NCBI GenBank assembly: GCA_028293725.1
Contig: JAQGOE010000291.1
Coordinates: forward strand, 1 to 40,142
DNA length: 40,142 nt
Direction of reading: 5' to 3'
From: Gammaproteobacteria bacterium
GTDB taxonomy: Bacteria > Pseudomonadota > Gammaproteobacteria > Steroidobacterales > Steroidobacteraceae
Part shown: positions 1 through 8,391 of the stretch, piece by piece
Numbering within the stretch: position 1 is the stretch's first letter
How the letters are laid out: every line of letters starts with the position of its first letter
The notes under the pieces: model-generated
What the model saw: the letters and a program-made list of their open reading frames with translations, nothing else
What the model was told of the DNA's origin: nothing
Databases searched by the model: none
Made by a program: the position numbers and the translations under genes

Positions 1-48
1 TGATTCGTAATCAGTAGGTCCGCGGTTCGATTCCGCGAGTCAGCACCA
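1..48 (+). tRNA. tRNA-Thr (CGT), 3' portion
   Basis: The window opens inside a tRNA. The seven-base anticodon loop TTCGTAA (bases 4-10) gives anticodon CGT, which reads the threonine codon ACG. It is followed by a five-base variable region, a T arm with five-base-pair stem and TTCGATT loop (bases 21-37), and an acceptor 3' strand ending in an encoded CCA at 46-48. The D arm and the 5' acceptor strand lie outside the window. The convergent lipoprotein gene ends only 7 bases downstream. Confidence 0.9.
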
Positions 49-55
49 TCCCTGC

Positions 56-355
56 CTACCCCGTGGTGTGATGAGCAAGCTCAGCGTCGAGCTCGTCCTG
101 CGTGAGACAGACTTCAGTCTTCTGTACGTGCGAACCCGAGACCGCCTGCATCCGGCAGAAGTATTCTCCGCCGTTCTTCATCACTCTCCGGTAACCCTTG
201 GGAACCGGGGTCGCTCCCGTACCGGGCGCGGTAGCAACCGGAGCGCTGCCGCTAGCGGCGGCTGTCGCGGTCGAATTCACCGGAGCCTTCGAGGCGCAGG
301 CAACGAGAACCGCTGCACCAACAACCAGCAAAAGCCCTCTCCTGATCTGACTCAT
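56..355 (-). CDS. small secreted lipoprotein, unknown function
   Basis: This is a 99-residue protein of unrecognised family. The N-terminus has basic residues (Arg5, Arg6), a hydrophobic core and a lipobox Leu-Val-Ala-Cys with Cys20 as the probable lipidated residue, so the product should be a membrane-anchored lipoprotein. The mature part begins with an Ala/Thr/Gly/Pro-rich linker of about 40 residues, then a compact C-terminal segment with two cysteines (in EYFCRM and TEVCLT) that could form a disulfide. An in-frame ATG lies 12 codons upstream, but the start at 355 is preceded by GGAGG with 7-base spacing, and only that start puts the signal peptide at the N-terminus. The gene converges on tRNA-Thr. 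No partner gene is visible. Confidence 0.75.
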   Translation of the reverse strand: MSQIRRGLLLVVGAAVLVACASKAPVNSTATAAASGSAPVATAPGTGATPVPKGYRRVMKNGGEYFCRMQAVSGSHVQKTEVCLTQDELDAELAHHTTG

Positions 356-448
356 CACGTGTCCTCCCTCACTCTGTAACGTGTTTGCCATTCTATAGCG
401 CCCCTAACGGTTGTCACCCGTGACGGCTATCGCAGACCATGCGACGGA

Positions 449-480
449 CACCCGATTTTGTCGACGGGTGGTGCTTTTTT
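449..480 (+). terminator. possible rho-independent terminator
   Basis: A six-base-pair stem, CACCCG (449-454) with CGGGTG (465-470), is followed by GTGC and six T residues (475-480). It is oriented to stop plus-strand transcripts. The ten-base loop and four-base interval before the T run make it weak. It is the only structure I see between the lipoprotein start and the VOC relic; the rest of 356-609 shows no gene. Confidence 0.35.
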
Positions 481-609
481 ATCGAGCCGGCGCGGACGAC
501 AATGCGAGTGGCGACATAAGACGGTTCAGCCGGAGCACAGACCATGACCCACAGTCTTCCGCCGATCGTGTCGCGAGCGCCGTGGCGCCGCGCGGGCATG
601 ACGCAAGTC

Positions 610-681
610 TCAGGCCTTTCGATTCATCCGCGAAAAGATGTTGATCAGATTGCCGTCGGGATCACGTAGGGCCACATGCTG
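610..681 (-). pseudogene. relic of a VOC/glyoxalase-family gene (C-terminal end only)
   Basis: Reading the minus strand into the TGA at 612-610 gives about 23 codons that include VALRDPDGNLINIF, the conserved C-terminal strand of VOC (glyoxalase/bleomycin-resistance) proteins, in which DPDGN precedes the metal-binding region. In the same frame a TGA at 684-682 closes the reading just upstream, and I find no convincing VOC sequence further 5' in any frame. It is therefore a degraded or truncated remnant, not a gene. It lies 136 bp upstream of, and divergent from, the SRPBCC gene; VOC and SRPBCC genes are often neighbours. Confidence 0.5.
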
Positions 682-817
682 TCAGTTCCTGGCAGTCGCG
701 TGGCGATCCCAAGATTTTCCGCCCTGTGCCTGTCGGTTCGCCGGACCCTGTTGCGTCCTTGGGAGCACCTGATCAACATTCAGCTCAGCACATCTACCTG
801 GATAGAGGGCCAAGACC

Positions 818-1273
818 ATGTCAGCGACAGACACGAACACGATCCGACTCCACCGAGTGCTCCGCTCCAGCCCGGAGCGGGTGTACCGCGCTTTTCTCGA
901 TCCGGCCGCCCTATGCAAGTGGCTACCGCCAAACGGCTTCACCTGTACGGTGCATCACCTGGATGCGAAGGTGGGCGGGACGCACAAGATGTCGTTCACG
1001 AACTTCTCCTCCGGCAACCAGCACTCGTTCGGCGGCACTTATGTCGAGCTCGTGCCGGGCGAGCGGATCCGCTACACGGACCAGTTTGACGATCCGAATC
1101 TGCCTGGCCAGATGCAGGCGACGATCACACTGAAGAAGGTCTCGGTCGGAACCGAGCTCAACATCGTGCAGGAAGGCGTGCCTGCGACCATCCCGCCTGA
1201 GGCCTGTTACCTGGGATGGCAGGAGTCGCTGGTGCTCCTCGCCAAGCTGGTTGAAGCGGAGATCCCGGGCTAA
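818..1273 (+). CDS. SRPBCC (AHSA1-like) family protein
   Basis: The 151-residue protein is a typical single-domain START-like member of the AHSA1/SRPBCC superfamily. The N-terminus (residues 9-35) has the family pattern of an Arg-rich strand, then a Pro-Glu-Arg-Val-Tyr-x-Ala-Phe helix and a Trp-Leu-Pro-Pro turn. The middle has the GG(T)-x-x-x-SF-x-N strand and the GGTY-EL-PGERI-YTDQF run. The C-terminal helix contains the GWQESL motif. Members form a hydrophobic pocket for small ligands; most have no known reaction, so no substrate can be given. The ATG at 818 has AGAGGG 8 bases upstream. The tandem-YjbR gene follows after 9 bases, suggesting cotranscription. Confidence 0.85.
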   Translation: MSATDTNTIRLHRVLRSSPERVYRAFLDPAALCKWLPPNGFTCTVHHLDAKVGGTHKMSFTNFSSGNQHSFGGTYVELVPGERIRYTDQFDDPNLPGQMQATITLKKVSVGTELNIVQEGVPATIPPEACYLGWQESLVLLAKLVEAEIPG

Positions 1274-1282
1274 GCTCATGAA

Positions 1283-2056
1283 ATGGGAAATGAGCTCGAC
1301 AACGCTGTGCGGAAACTCTGTCTCGCATTCCCTGAGACCGAAGAGCTCATCTCTCACGGAATGCCGAATTTCCGCGTCCGCGGCGGAAAGATTTTCGCCA
1401 TGTATGCAGTGAATCACCACGGGGACGGGCGAATTGCACTGTGGTTGAACACTCCGGATGGCATGCAGGACGCGCATGTGCACGCGGAGCCCAAATACTA
1501 CTTCGTGCCGCAATACGTGGGGCCGAGTGGCTGGCTTGGAGTGCGGCTCGATGTCGGACTCGCATGGAAGCGCCTCGCCCCCATCGTGCGGGCGGCCTAC
1601 GAGCGGGTCGCGCCCGCCAGGCTGAGCAGCCAACTGAAGAAGACCCCTTCCATAGCCGCGCCGAAACGGAAATTCACCGTCGCCGATGTCGATCCCAAGA
1701 ACACGCCGCGCGGAAAACAAATTCTCGCGAGCATGCGGAAGATCTGCCTGGCGCTACCCGAAACGTCCGAAGGCCTGCAGTTCGGTCAGCCGGTCTGGCG
1801 CGCGGGGAAGAAGGTTTTCGCACAAGCGTATTGTTATGAGGAACGCTGGCGGGTGGCGTTCTGGGTGGGTGTCCATGCGCAACTCCTCATGACGGACGAC
1901 CCGCGTTACACGATCCCGCCCTATATGGGCCACAACGGCTGGATCTCGCTCGATGTCGCGAAGACACACAGCGAGCGCGAACTGCAACCGCTGGCGTTGG
2001 AAAGCTATCGCCACTTTGCGTTGAAGAAGATGTTGGCGCAGCTACCCGCGACTTGA
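1283..2056 (+). CDS. tandem MmcQ/YjbR (DUF419) domain protein
   Basis: The 257-residue product holds two copies of the MmcQ/YjbR fold, whose usual members are single domains of about 110-120 residues. Copy 1 spans roughly residues 5-112 (LCLAFPETEE, then the FRVRGGKIFA strand, then a Trp-containing GPSGWLGVRLD). Copy 2 spans roughly 148-255 (ICLALPETSEG, then PVWRAGKKVFA, then MGHNGWISLDV). They are joined by a basic, Pro/Lys-rich linker near 117-145. The fold resembles the CyaY-like DNA-binding fold, but the molecular role is unknown. The ATG at 1283 lies 9 bases after the SRPBCC stop. The two copies differ enough to indicate an old duplication or fusion. Confidence 0.82.
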   Translation: MGNELDNAVRKLCLAFPETEELISHGMPNFRVRGGKIFAMYAVNHHGDGRIALWLNTPDGMQDAHVHAEPKYYFVPQYVGPSGWLGVRLDVGLAWKRLAPIVRAAYERVAPARLSSQLKKTPSIAAPKRKFTVADVDPKNTPRGKQILASMRKICLALPETSEGLQFGQPVWRAGKKVFAQAYCYEERWRVAFWVGVHAQLLMTDDPRYTIPPYMGHNGWISLDVAKTHSERELQPLALESYRHFALKKMLAQLPAT

Positions 2057-2207
2057 CCTGCCGGACCTGCGGCGCTAATTTCTCGCTATGGCTCGAATCA
2101 CGACACGCAAGCAACAACAGCAACCCTCACCGGGGGAGCTGCGCGTGTACGTTTCGAAGACCAGACCTCAAAGTCGAAATCTTTAGCGAATTCACCTCGC
2201 AAAGCAC

Positions 2208-2224
2208 CCCCGCCAACGGCGGGG
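2208..2224. terminator. GC-rich hairpin between genes, possible terminator
   Basis: CCCCGCC and GGCGGGG form a perfect seven-base-pair stem with a three-base AAC loop. There is no T tract on either side, so if it terminates transcription from the YjbR operon it would need another factor. The rest of 2057-2268 contains only a 32-codon ORF without family signal. Confidence 0.3.
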
Positions 2225-2268
2225 CGTCATTGGAGCTTCGCCGGTAACAACACCGAAGGAGCTCAACC

Positions 2269-2697
2269 GTGCCGTATTTCTCCTCTGACGTCGAAATCGA
2301 ACGTATCGGCCGAGGCCTGCTCGACCGCTCGTTGCCCAAGGCCGAATGGACCCACGCGGGCCACTTTGCCGCTGCATTCTGGGTACTCCGGCGGCCCAAC
2401 ATGGACGCCGCGCGCGACATGCCCGGATTGATACGGGCCTACAACGAGGCGACCGGAGTGCCTAACACCGACACAACGGGTTATCACGAAACCATCACCC
2501 TGGCGTCCTTGCGGGCGGCGGGAGCGTGGTTGCGGGGTCGGTCCGGCGTGCCCCTGTATGAGGCTTTGAACGAGCTACTGGCGACAGAGTACGGACGCTC
2601 GGAGTGGCTGCTCGGCTATTGGTCGAGGCCCTTGTTGTTCTCTGTAGCGGCCCGGAGCACGTGGGTTAACCCGGATCTGCGTGAGTTGCCGTTTTGA
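2269..2697 (+). CDS. conserved hypothetical protein
   Basis: The product is 142 residues. I do not recognise a characterised family. The sequence looks like a small soluble, mostly helical protein. It has a W-T-H-A-x-H-F-A-A segment near residues 27-35 and a YNEATGVPNTDTTGYHETIT block near 60-80. These concentrate His, Asp, Glu and Thr residues and are likely the conserved, perhaps metal- or ligand-binding, part. There is no signal peptide or membrane segment. The start is GTG at 2269, chosen because AAGGAG lies 7 bases upstream. It stands alone between the SRPBCC/YjbR pair and the RND operon. Confidence 0.65.
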   Translation: MPYFSSDVEIERIGRGLLDRSLPKAEWTHAGHFAAAFWVLRRPNMDAARDMPGLIRAYNEATGVPNTDTTGYHETITLASLRAAGAWLRGRSGVPLYEALNELLATEYGRSEWLLGYWSRPLLFSVAARSTWVNPDLRELPF

Positions 2698-2867
2698 GTA
2701 CTCAGCGGGCGCCGGCGTAACAAAGGGCGTGTACCTTCCGTTGCCGCGAAATCCGCCGCTCCAAGTCGCGTTTGAGCGCCGTTAAGCGGCCTCGCAGCGT
2801 CCGACCCGCCCCCGGGCACGTCGGCCGGTCGCCCCGAGGCGTCCCTTTGGCGCGTTCATCGCGGCAT

Positions 2868-2897
2868 TTGATTAACGACTGTTTAAACTTTTCGAAT
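2868..2897 (+). promoter_or_regulatory. possible sigma-70 promoter of the RND operon
   Basis: TTGATT (2868-2873), an 18-base spacer and TCGAAT (2892-2897) form a moderate match (4/6 at each box) in a locally AT-rich patch of an otherwise GC-rich 269-bp intergenic region. The patch also holds the eight-base palindrome GTTTAAAC (2881-2888) inside the spacer. Confidence 0.35.
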
Positions 2898-2966
2898 CGG
2901 CCCCGCTTCTAAGTGGGCGCGCTACAGTGAAACGTGAGTCCGCGGCCGGACACAAAGGAATATCCA

Positions 2967-4307
2967 GTGGGTGCCAATCCGGAGCACAAAGTCGAGCATT
3001 CTGGCAGCCATGGGGAGCCAATTGCTTGGATCAGCCGCGAACATGTGTCTATCGAGCGCATTCCCGTCGATAGCGGCGTGGCCCCGGCAACGGATGGAGG
3101 AGCCTCCACAGTTGTTCAGCACCCGGCTGCAGCGGATGCGGGATCGCCAGGTCGGGTGAAGTGGACGCTCGGCGTCCTAGCGATCGTAGTTGCCGTCGCG
3201 GTAGCGGCCGCGGTGTGGATGACCCGTGCCTCGGGTCCATCCGCCACCACCACCCTCGCGAAAGAGCAATCCATCCCCCTGGTGAGCGTCATGTCGCCGG
3301 GCGTAACGGCGGTCACCTCTAACGTCACCTTCACCGGCGCGATCTCTGCTCGCTACGACATGCCGATTGGCATCGACGGCGACGCCGGCAGAATCGTCGG
3401 CATCTACGTCGAAGCAGGCGATCACGTCAAAAAGGGCCAGTTGCTGGCGAAGCTAGATGACTCAGTGCTGATCCCGCAGGTGAACCGCCTGGCCGCCTCG
3501 CTCGAGCAGACGCGCGCTCAAGCGGCATTATCGGCCGCCGAATATCGTCGTGCACAGGCCGTCGCGCCCGCAGGCGCTCTGTCGGCGGAGGACGTCGAAA
3601 AGCGTCGCGCCACGCAGATCACAGACGAGGCCACCGTGAAAGTCGCGGCCGCCCAACTCGCCGAATTCCAAGCGCGGTTGAATCGTACTCACGTGGTCGC
3701 GCCCGTCGACGGGACCGTCCTCATGCGTAAAGCCGAAGTCGGCCAGATCGCCAATTCGGGCGGTGACGCTCTGTTCCGCATCGCCAGCGGCGGCGAAGTT
3801 GAAATGCGGGGTCAGATCGCGGAACAGGACCTCGCGGTTCTCAAGACCGGCCAGCCGGCCGCGGTCTACATCACCGGGCTGTCGCGGCCGTTCGAAGGAC
3901 GCGTGCGCCTGCTCGGCGCCGTCATCGATCCCAACACGCGGCTCGGCGAGATCCGCATCGCGTTGCAACCGGATCCGGCCCTGCGCCCCGGAGCCTTCGC
4001 CCGCGGCTCCGTGGTCGTCGCCAAGGCGGAACGGCCCGTGCTCCCGCAAACGGCGGTCATGTCGGACAGCCAGGGCACTTATGTCTACGTCATAAATGGA
4101 GAGAGCAACGTCGAGCGTCGCGCGGTGAGTGTCGGTGGCACGATCGACGCCGGCGTGATCGTTTCGGCCGGCCTTACGGGAAGTGAGCGGGTTGTGACCA
4201 CGGCGGGCGGATTTCTTCGCAACGGCGAGCGCGTGACCGTTACGCCAGCAGCCTCGTCCGCACCCGATTCCGAGCCGCCACCCCCTGCGAAGGACACGCA
4301 CTCATGA
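2967..4307 (+). CDS. RND efflux membrane-fusion (periplasmic adaptor) protein
   Basis: This is a HlyD/AcrA-type adaptor that links an inner-membrane RND pump to an outer-membrane channel. From the GTG at 2967 it has 446 residues: a cytoplasmic N-tail of about 60 residues, one membrane anchor near residues 65-86, a lipoyl/barrel-sandwich half (GRIVGIYVEAGDHVKKGQLLAKLD), a helical hairpin of about 70 residues, the second lipoyl half (VVAPVDGTVLMRKAEVGQI), a beta-barrel (GLSRPFEGRVRLLGAVIDPNTR) and a membrane-proximal domain. Reading is open to a GTG at 2934, but the GTG at 2967 has AAGGAA 6 bases before it. The anchor is a transmembrane helix, not the lipoprotein signal of AcrA. Its stop overlaps the pump start by 4 bases (ATGA). 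No TolC-type gene is in the window. Confidence 0.9.
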   Translation: MGANPEHKVEHSGSHGEPIAWISREHVSIERIPVDSGVAPATDGGASTVVQHPAAADAGSPGRVKWTLGVLAIVVAVAVAAAVWMTRASGPSATTTLAKEQSIPLVSVMSPGVTAVTSNVTFTGAISARYDMPIGIDGDAGRIVGIYVEAGDHVKKGQLLAKLDDSVLIPQVNRLAASLEQTRAQAALSAAEYRRAQAVAPAGALSAEDVEKRRATQITDEATVKVAAAQLAEFQARLNRTHVVAPVDGTVLMRKAEVGQIANSGGDALFRIASGGEVEMRGQIAEQDLAVLKTGQPAAVYITGLSRPFEGRVRLLGAVIDPNTRLGEIRIALQPDPALRPGAFARGSVVVAKAERPVLPQTAVMSDSQGTYVYVINGESNVERRAVSVGGTIDAGVIVSAGLTGSERVVTTAGGFLRNGERVTVTPAASSAPDSEPPPPAKDTHS

Positions 4308-7300
4308 GAAACATGTCCGCTTGGGCGATTCGGCATCCGATATCGCCCATCGTACTGTTTGTCGTGTTGTTGTTCATGGGCTCCGTCGCGTTCGTTCGGC
4401 TGCCCGTCACGCTCAACCCGGATATCGCCTTTCCACTGGTCCTGGTGCAGGTCCTGCAACCGGGCGCGGCGCCGACCGAGGTCGAAACCCAGATCCTGCA
4501 GAAAGTCGAGGGCAGCGTTGCCGGCATCGGCAACATCCACAACATCACCTCCGTGGCGCTCGAGGGCCAGGGCAGGATCTTCATTGAATTCAACATCGGC
4601 ACGCCGATCGATCGGGCAGTGGCCGACGTGCGCGATGCGGTGGCCAAGGTGCGGGTGAGCCTGCCCGAAGGCATCCAGGAACCGATCGTGCAGCGGCAGG
4701 ACGTCGATGGCGGCGCCATCGTGTACTACGCCCTCAGCACTACCACTCTGTCCGAGCAGGAGCTTTCCTGGTTCGTGGACAACACCGTCACCAAACGGTT
4801 ACTCGGAGTGCCGGGCGTGGCGCAAGTCAACCGCGGCGGAGGTGTGAGCCGGGAAATCCGCGTCGAGCTCGATCCCGCTCGCATGCAGGCGCTCGGCATC
4901 ACCGCTGTCCAGGTCAATCAACAGATCCGGCAGCTCAACCTCGACTCGCCCGGCGGTCGCGCCCAGGTTGGCGGTGGTGAGCAGGCGATCCGCGTCCTCG
5001 GCGGCGCGCACACGGCACTGCAACTCGCGGACACTCAGATCATGTTGCCCGGCAACCGTTTCGCGCGCCTGAGTGACATCGCCGTCGTTCGCGACAGCGT
5101 CGGCGAAATCCGCTCGATTTCCCGACTCAACGGCCGCGAGGCCACTACGTTCGGCGTATACAAGGCGAAAGGCTTCTCCGATGTCACGGTCCTCGATGCC
5201 GTGCACGAAGAGCTAGGTAAGATCGCGAACGAGAACCCACAGGTGAAGCTCACGCAGGTCTTCACCACTGTGGACTACACGAAGAAAAACTACGATTCGG
5301 CATTGAGTGCGTTTCTCGAAGGATCCGTGCTCGCGGTGCTCGTTGTTTGGTTTTTCCTGCGCGACATCCGTGCGACGCTCATCTCGGCGCTGGCAATTCC
5401 GCTGTCCGCGATCCCCACGTTCGCATTCATGCAATGGATGAGTTTCACGCTCAATTCCATCAGCCTGCTTGCGCTGTCGCTCGTCGCCGGCGTGCTCGTG
5501 GACGACGCGATCGTCGAAATCGAAAACATTGTGCGTCACATGCGCATGGGGAAGACCGGCTATCAGGCATCCCTTGACGCTGCGGACCAGATAGGACTCG
5601 CCGTCGTGGCGACCTCCTGCACCATCATCGCGGTGTTTACGCCCGTCAGTTTCATGGGCGGTATTACCGGGCAATACTTCAAACAGTTTGGCCTGACAGT
5701 GGCGGCCGCAGTGTTCTTTTCGCTGCTCGTCGCACGCCTCATCACACCTGTCATCGCCGCCTACACTTTGAAGTCGGAGCGGGTCGCGGTGCACAGCGAC
5801 GGGCCCATCATGGCCTGGTACGTTCGGGCGCTGCGATGGTCCGTACAACACCGCTGGAAAACCATGGCGGCCGGCGCCGTGTTCTTCGGACTCTCCATTG
5901 TTGGCTTGATCCTGATTCCGAAGTCGTTCGTGCCCGAGTCGGATAACAGCAGCGCGGACCTGCAGTTGGAGCTGCCGCCTGGAGTGAGGCTGGAAGACAC
6001 CGCGGCCGCTTCCGCGGCGGCCTATCGCATCGTCTCCCGCCACCCTGAGGTGATGGACGTCGTCGAATCAATCGGCGCCGATGAGTTTGGCGAAGTTCGC
6101 AGCGCGGAACTTTTCGTCACTCTCGTACAGCCCAACAAGCGGCGCGAGTCGCAACAGGAGTGGGAGCGGCGTGTTCTCGTGGAGCTCAAGACGATCCCCG
6201 ATGCTCGCATTCATTTCGAGAAGCAATCGGGCTCCGGCGGCCGTGACCTCACCCTTTACGTCGTTGGCGATCAGCCCGATCTCGTGCAGAGCACTGCCCA
6301 GAAGGTGATAGCCGAAATGCGTCAAATGCCGATTCTCCGTGACGCGCGCATCAACGGTGACATGCAGAGACCGGAAATCATCGTCCGACCGCATCTCGAC
6401 CTGGCGGCCCAACTCGGCGTGACCGTCTCCAGCATCAGCCAGACGATCAGAATCGCGACCCTGGGTGATCTGGACGAGAACAGCGCCAAGTTCTCGCTCT
6501 CGGACCGACAGGTCCCTATCCGGGTGAGCCTCATCGAGGGCACGCGCCGCAATCTGACCACTCTCGAGAACCTACCGGTGCCGACAGGCTCCGGAGGCGC
6601 CGTCCCATTGAAATCAGTAGCCGATATCAGCTTCGGCGAAGGGCCGACCCGCGTCCGTCGCTACAATCAGAGCCGCCGCATCGCCCTCGAGAGCGACTTG
6701 AACGGGGTGACGCTCGGCACGGCACTGAAACAGGTCCATGCCCTACCATCGGTCATGCATCTGCCGCAGGGCGTGCATGTGATCGAGATCGGCGACGCGC
6801 AGGTCATGGGCGAGCTGTTCGTGAATTTCAGCGTCGCCATGACCACCGGCATCCTCATGGTCTTCGCGGTCCTGGTGCTCCTGTTTGCAAGGGTCCTGCA
6901 ACCCATTACCATCCTGTCCTCGCTGCCGCTATCGATCGGCGGGGCGGTCGCAGCGCTCGCGCTGACGAATCATTCGGTCTCACTCGGAGTCATGATCGGT
7001 TTTCTCATGCTGATGGGCATCGTCGCCAAAAACTCGATTCTTCTCGTCGATTTCGCCATCGAAGAGATGCGCGTGGGCAAAGACCGGGCTACCGCGATTA
7101 TCGAAGCGGGGCACAAGCGCGCCCGCCCCATTGTCATGACGACCGTGGCCATGGTCGCCGGCATGCTGCCGGTGGCGATCGGACTCGGTGGCGACGAGGC
7201 GTTCCGCGGACCCATGGCGATCGCCGTCATTGGCGGACTCATCACGTCGACGGGCCTCACGCTGGTCATAGTGCCGGCGGCCTTCTCGCTCATCGATGAC

Positions 7301-7393
7301 ATCGAGCGCTGGCTCGGCCCGAAATTCGGACGGGTTTTGATCGCGCCGCCTCCGCAGGCCACAGCGCCCTCACAGCCTCATCCTGCCGCGTAG
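4304..7393 (+). CDS. RND (HAE1-type) efflux pump, inner-membrane transporter
   Basis: The 1029-residue protein is full length for the AcrB/MdtBC class, which expels hydrophobic or amphiphilic compounds using the proton gradient. It begins with MRNMSAWAIRHPI and a first membrane helix, then a large periplasmic porter loop (QPGAAPTEVETQI and the RQDVDGGAI segment). Next comes a membrane block with GVLVDDAIVEIENI; its two Asp residues match the proton-relay pair of helix 4. A second periplasmic loop follows, then a C-terminal block with MGIVAKNSILLVDFAIE, which carries the conserved Lys of helix 10. There are 12 expected helices. Translational coupling to the adaptor (ATGA overlap) and the acyltransferase 3 bases downstream suggest one operon. 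The substrate cannot be read from sequence. Confidence 0.93.
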   Translation: MRNMSAWAIRHPISPIVLFVVLLFMGSVAFVRLPVTLNPDIAFPLVLVQVLQPGAAPTEVETQILQKVEGSVAGIGNIHNITSVALEGQGRIFIEFNIGTPIDRAVADVRDAVAKVRVSLPEGIQEPIVQRQDVDGGAIVYYALSTTTLSEQELSWFVDNTVTKRLLGVPGVAQVNRGGGVSREIRVELDPARMQALGITAVQVNQQIRQLNLDSPGGRAQVGGGEQAIRVLGGAHTALQLADTQIMLPGNRFARLSDIAVVRDSVGEIRSISRLNGREATTFGVYKAKGFSDVTVLDAVHEELGKIANENPQVKLTQVFTTVDYTKKNYDSALSAFLEGSVLAVLVVWFFLRDIRATLISALAIPLSAIPTFAFMQWMSFTLNSISLLALSLVAGVLVDDAIVEIENIVRHMRMGKTGYQASLDAADQIGLAVVATSCTIIAVFTPVSFMGGITGQYFKQFGLTVAAAVFFSLLVARLITPVIAAYTLKSERVAVHSDGPIMAWYVRALRWSVQHRWKTMAAGAVFFGLSIVGLILIPKSFVPESDNSSADLQLELPPGVRLEDTAAASAAAYRIVSRHPEVMDVVESIGADEFGEVRSAELFVTLVQPNKRRESQQEWERRVLVELKTIPDARIHFEKQSGSGGRDLTLYVVGDQPDLVQSTAQKVIAEMRQMPILRDARINGDMQRPEIIVRPHLDLAAQLGVTVSSISQTIRIATLGDLDENSAKFSLSDRQVPIRVSLIEGTRRNLTTLENLPVPTGSGGAVPLKSVADISFGEGPTRVRRYNQSRRIALESDLNGVTLGTALKQVHALPSVMHLPQGVHVIEIGDAQVMGELFVNFSVAMTTGILMVFAVLVLLFARVLQPITILSSLPLSIGGAVAALALTNHSVSLGVMIGFLMLMGIVAKNSILLVDFAIEEMRVGKDRATAIIEAGHKRARPIVMTTVAMVAGMLPVAIGLGGDEAFRGPMAIAVIGGLITSTGLTLVIVPAAFSLIDDIERWLGPKFGRVLIAPPPQATAPSQPHPAA

Positions 7394-7396
7394 GTA

Positions 7397-8320
7397 ATGT
7401 TGAGAGCGGTATCTTCCGACACAGGTTCTGAGCCTGCAGCAGAGGCCCCAAAGCCCGAGCGTCCGGCCTGGTGGGTGAGGATCGTCTCCCGCATACCCAT
7501 GGTGCTGCTGGACCGCCTTGCGGATCTGCTCGGCTGGCTGGCATTCCGCGTGTTTCCGTACCGGGAGCACGTGGTCCGCGAGAACCTCACCAAGGCCTTT
7601 CCCGATCTCGATGAAGCGGGCCTGCGCAAGGTCATGCGCGCCTATTACGACGGGTTCGCGCAGATGTTCGTGGAGCTACTGAAGGGCGCCACTCTGTCGG
7701 CCGCCGAGATCCAGCGGCGGGTCCGGATCGTCAACCTCGAAAAGGTGCAGGCGTATCTGGCCAACGGGCAGTCGGTACTGGTCGTGGCGGCACACCAGTG
7801 CAACTGGGAATGGATGCTGCTCGGCCTGTCGCTCGAGCTCGGATATCCGCTGGATGCAGCCTATAAGCCGCTGGTCGATAGCTGGGCGGAGCGCGAGATG
7901 AAGAAGCTGCGCAGCCGCTTTGGCTGCCGTCTCATCCCGGCGAAAGAGCTGCTCGCCGACATCATCAAGCGGGGCAAGGTCACGCGCGCCATCGCCATGG
8001 TCGCCGACCAGGAGCCGACTACCAGCGAGCACAAGCACTGGACGCGTTTCCTGAACCGGGACACGGCGTTCTACATGGGACCGGAGGAGATCTCGCGCGT
8101 CACCCGCTTCCCGGTCTTTTTCATCGAAATGCGGCGCACCCGCCGCGGCAACTATGAAATGGCGTTTCAGCCGCTGGCCACCCCGGAGGAAAAACTGAAG
8201 CCGGGGGAAATCACCGAGCGGTACGCCCGCCTGGTCGAAACCCAGATCCGCGCCGCCCCGGCCGACTGGCCGTGGTCGCACAAGCGCTGGAAGCTCAAGA
8301 AGTCGGTCTACAAGCGCTAG
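7397..8320 (+). CDS. LpxL/HtrB-type lipid A acyltransferase
   Basis: The 307-residue protein belongs to the lysophospholipid acyltransferase superfamily, branch LpxL/LpxM/HtrB, which adds secondary acyl chains to Kdo-lipid A at the inner membrane. The catalytic H-x4-E motif is visible as His133-Gln-Cys-Asn-Trp-Glu138 after a hydrophobic strand. Further family blocks are the ADQEP segment near residue 200 and the ITRFPVFFIEMRR-like strand (here VTRFPVFFIE). A hydrophobic stretch near residues 34-53 would attach it to the membrane. The ATG follows the pump stop after 3 bases, an unusual pairing that suggests joint expression of efflux and envelope modification. Whether it acts as LpxL or LpxM cannot be told. 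Confidence 0.87.
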   Translation: MLRAVSSDTGSEPAAEAPKPERPAWWVRIVSRIPMVLLDRLADLLGWLAFRVFPYREHVVRENLTKAFPDLDEAGLRKVMRAYYDGFAQMFVELLKGATLSAAEIQRRVRIVNLEKVQAYLANGQSVLVVAAHQCNWEWMLLGLSLELGYPLDAAYKPLVDSWAEREMKKLRSRFGCRLIPAKELLADIIKRGKVTRAIAMVADQEPTTSEHKHWTRFLNRDTAFYMGPEEISRVTRFPVFFIEMRRTRRGNYEMAFQPLATPEEKLKPGEITERYARLVETQIRAAPADWPWSHKRWKLKKSVYKR

Positions 8321-8391
8321 GACTGGAGCGCTGGGTGAAGTTGCACGAGGCGGCCGCGAAGGATTGACCCCACGCGGCCCCGGAAGGTCCG

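Noticed and set aside
2088..2186. 32-codon ORF between the YjbR gene and the hypothetical gene
   Set aside because: It lacks a ribosome site and any recognisable domain; the length is not significant.
2881..2888. GTTTAAAC palindrome as an operator
   Set aside because: Eight bases only, in an AT-rich promoter patch; too short to support alone. It is mentioned with the promoter.
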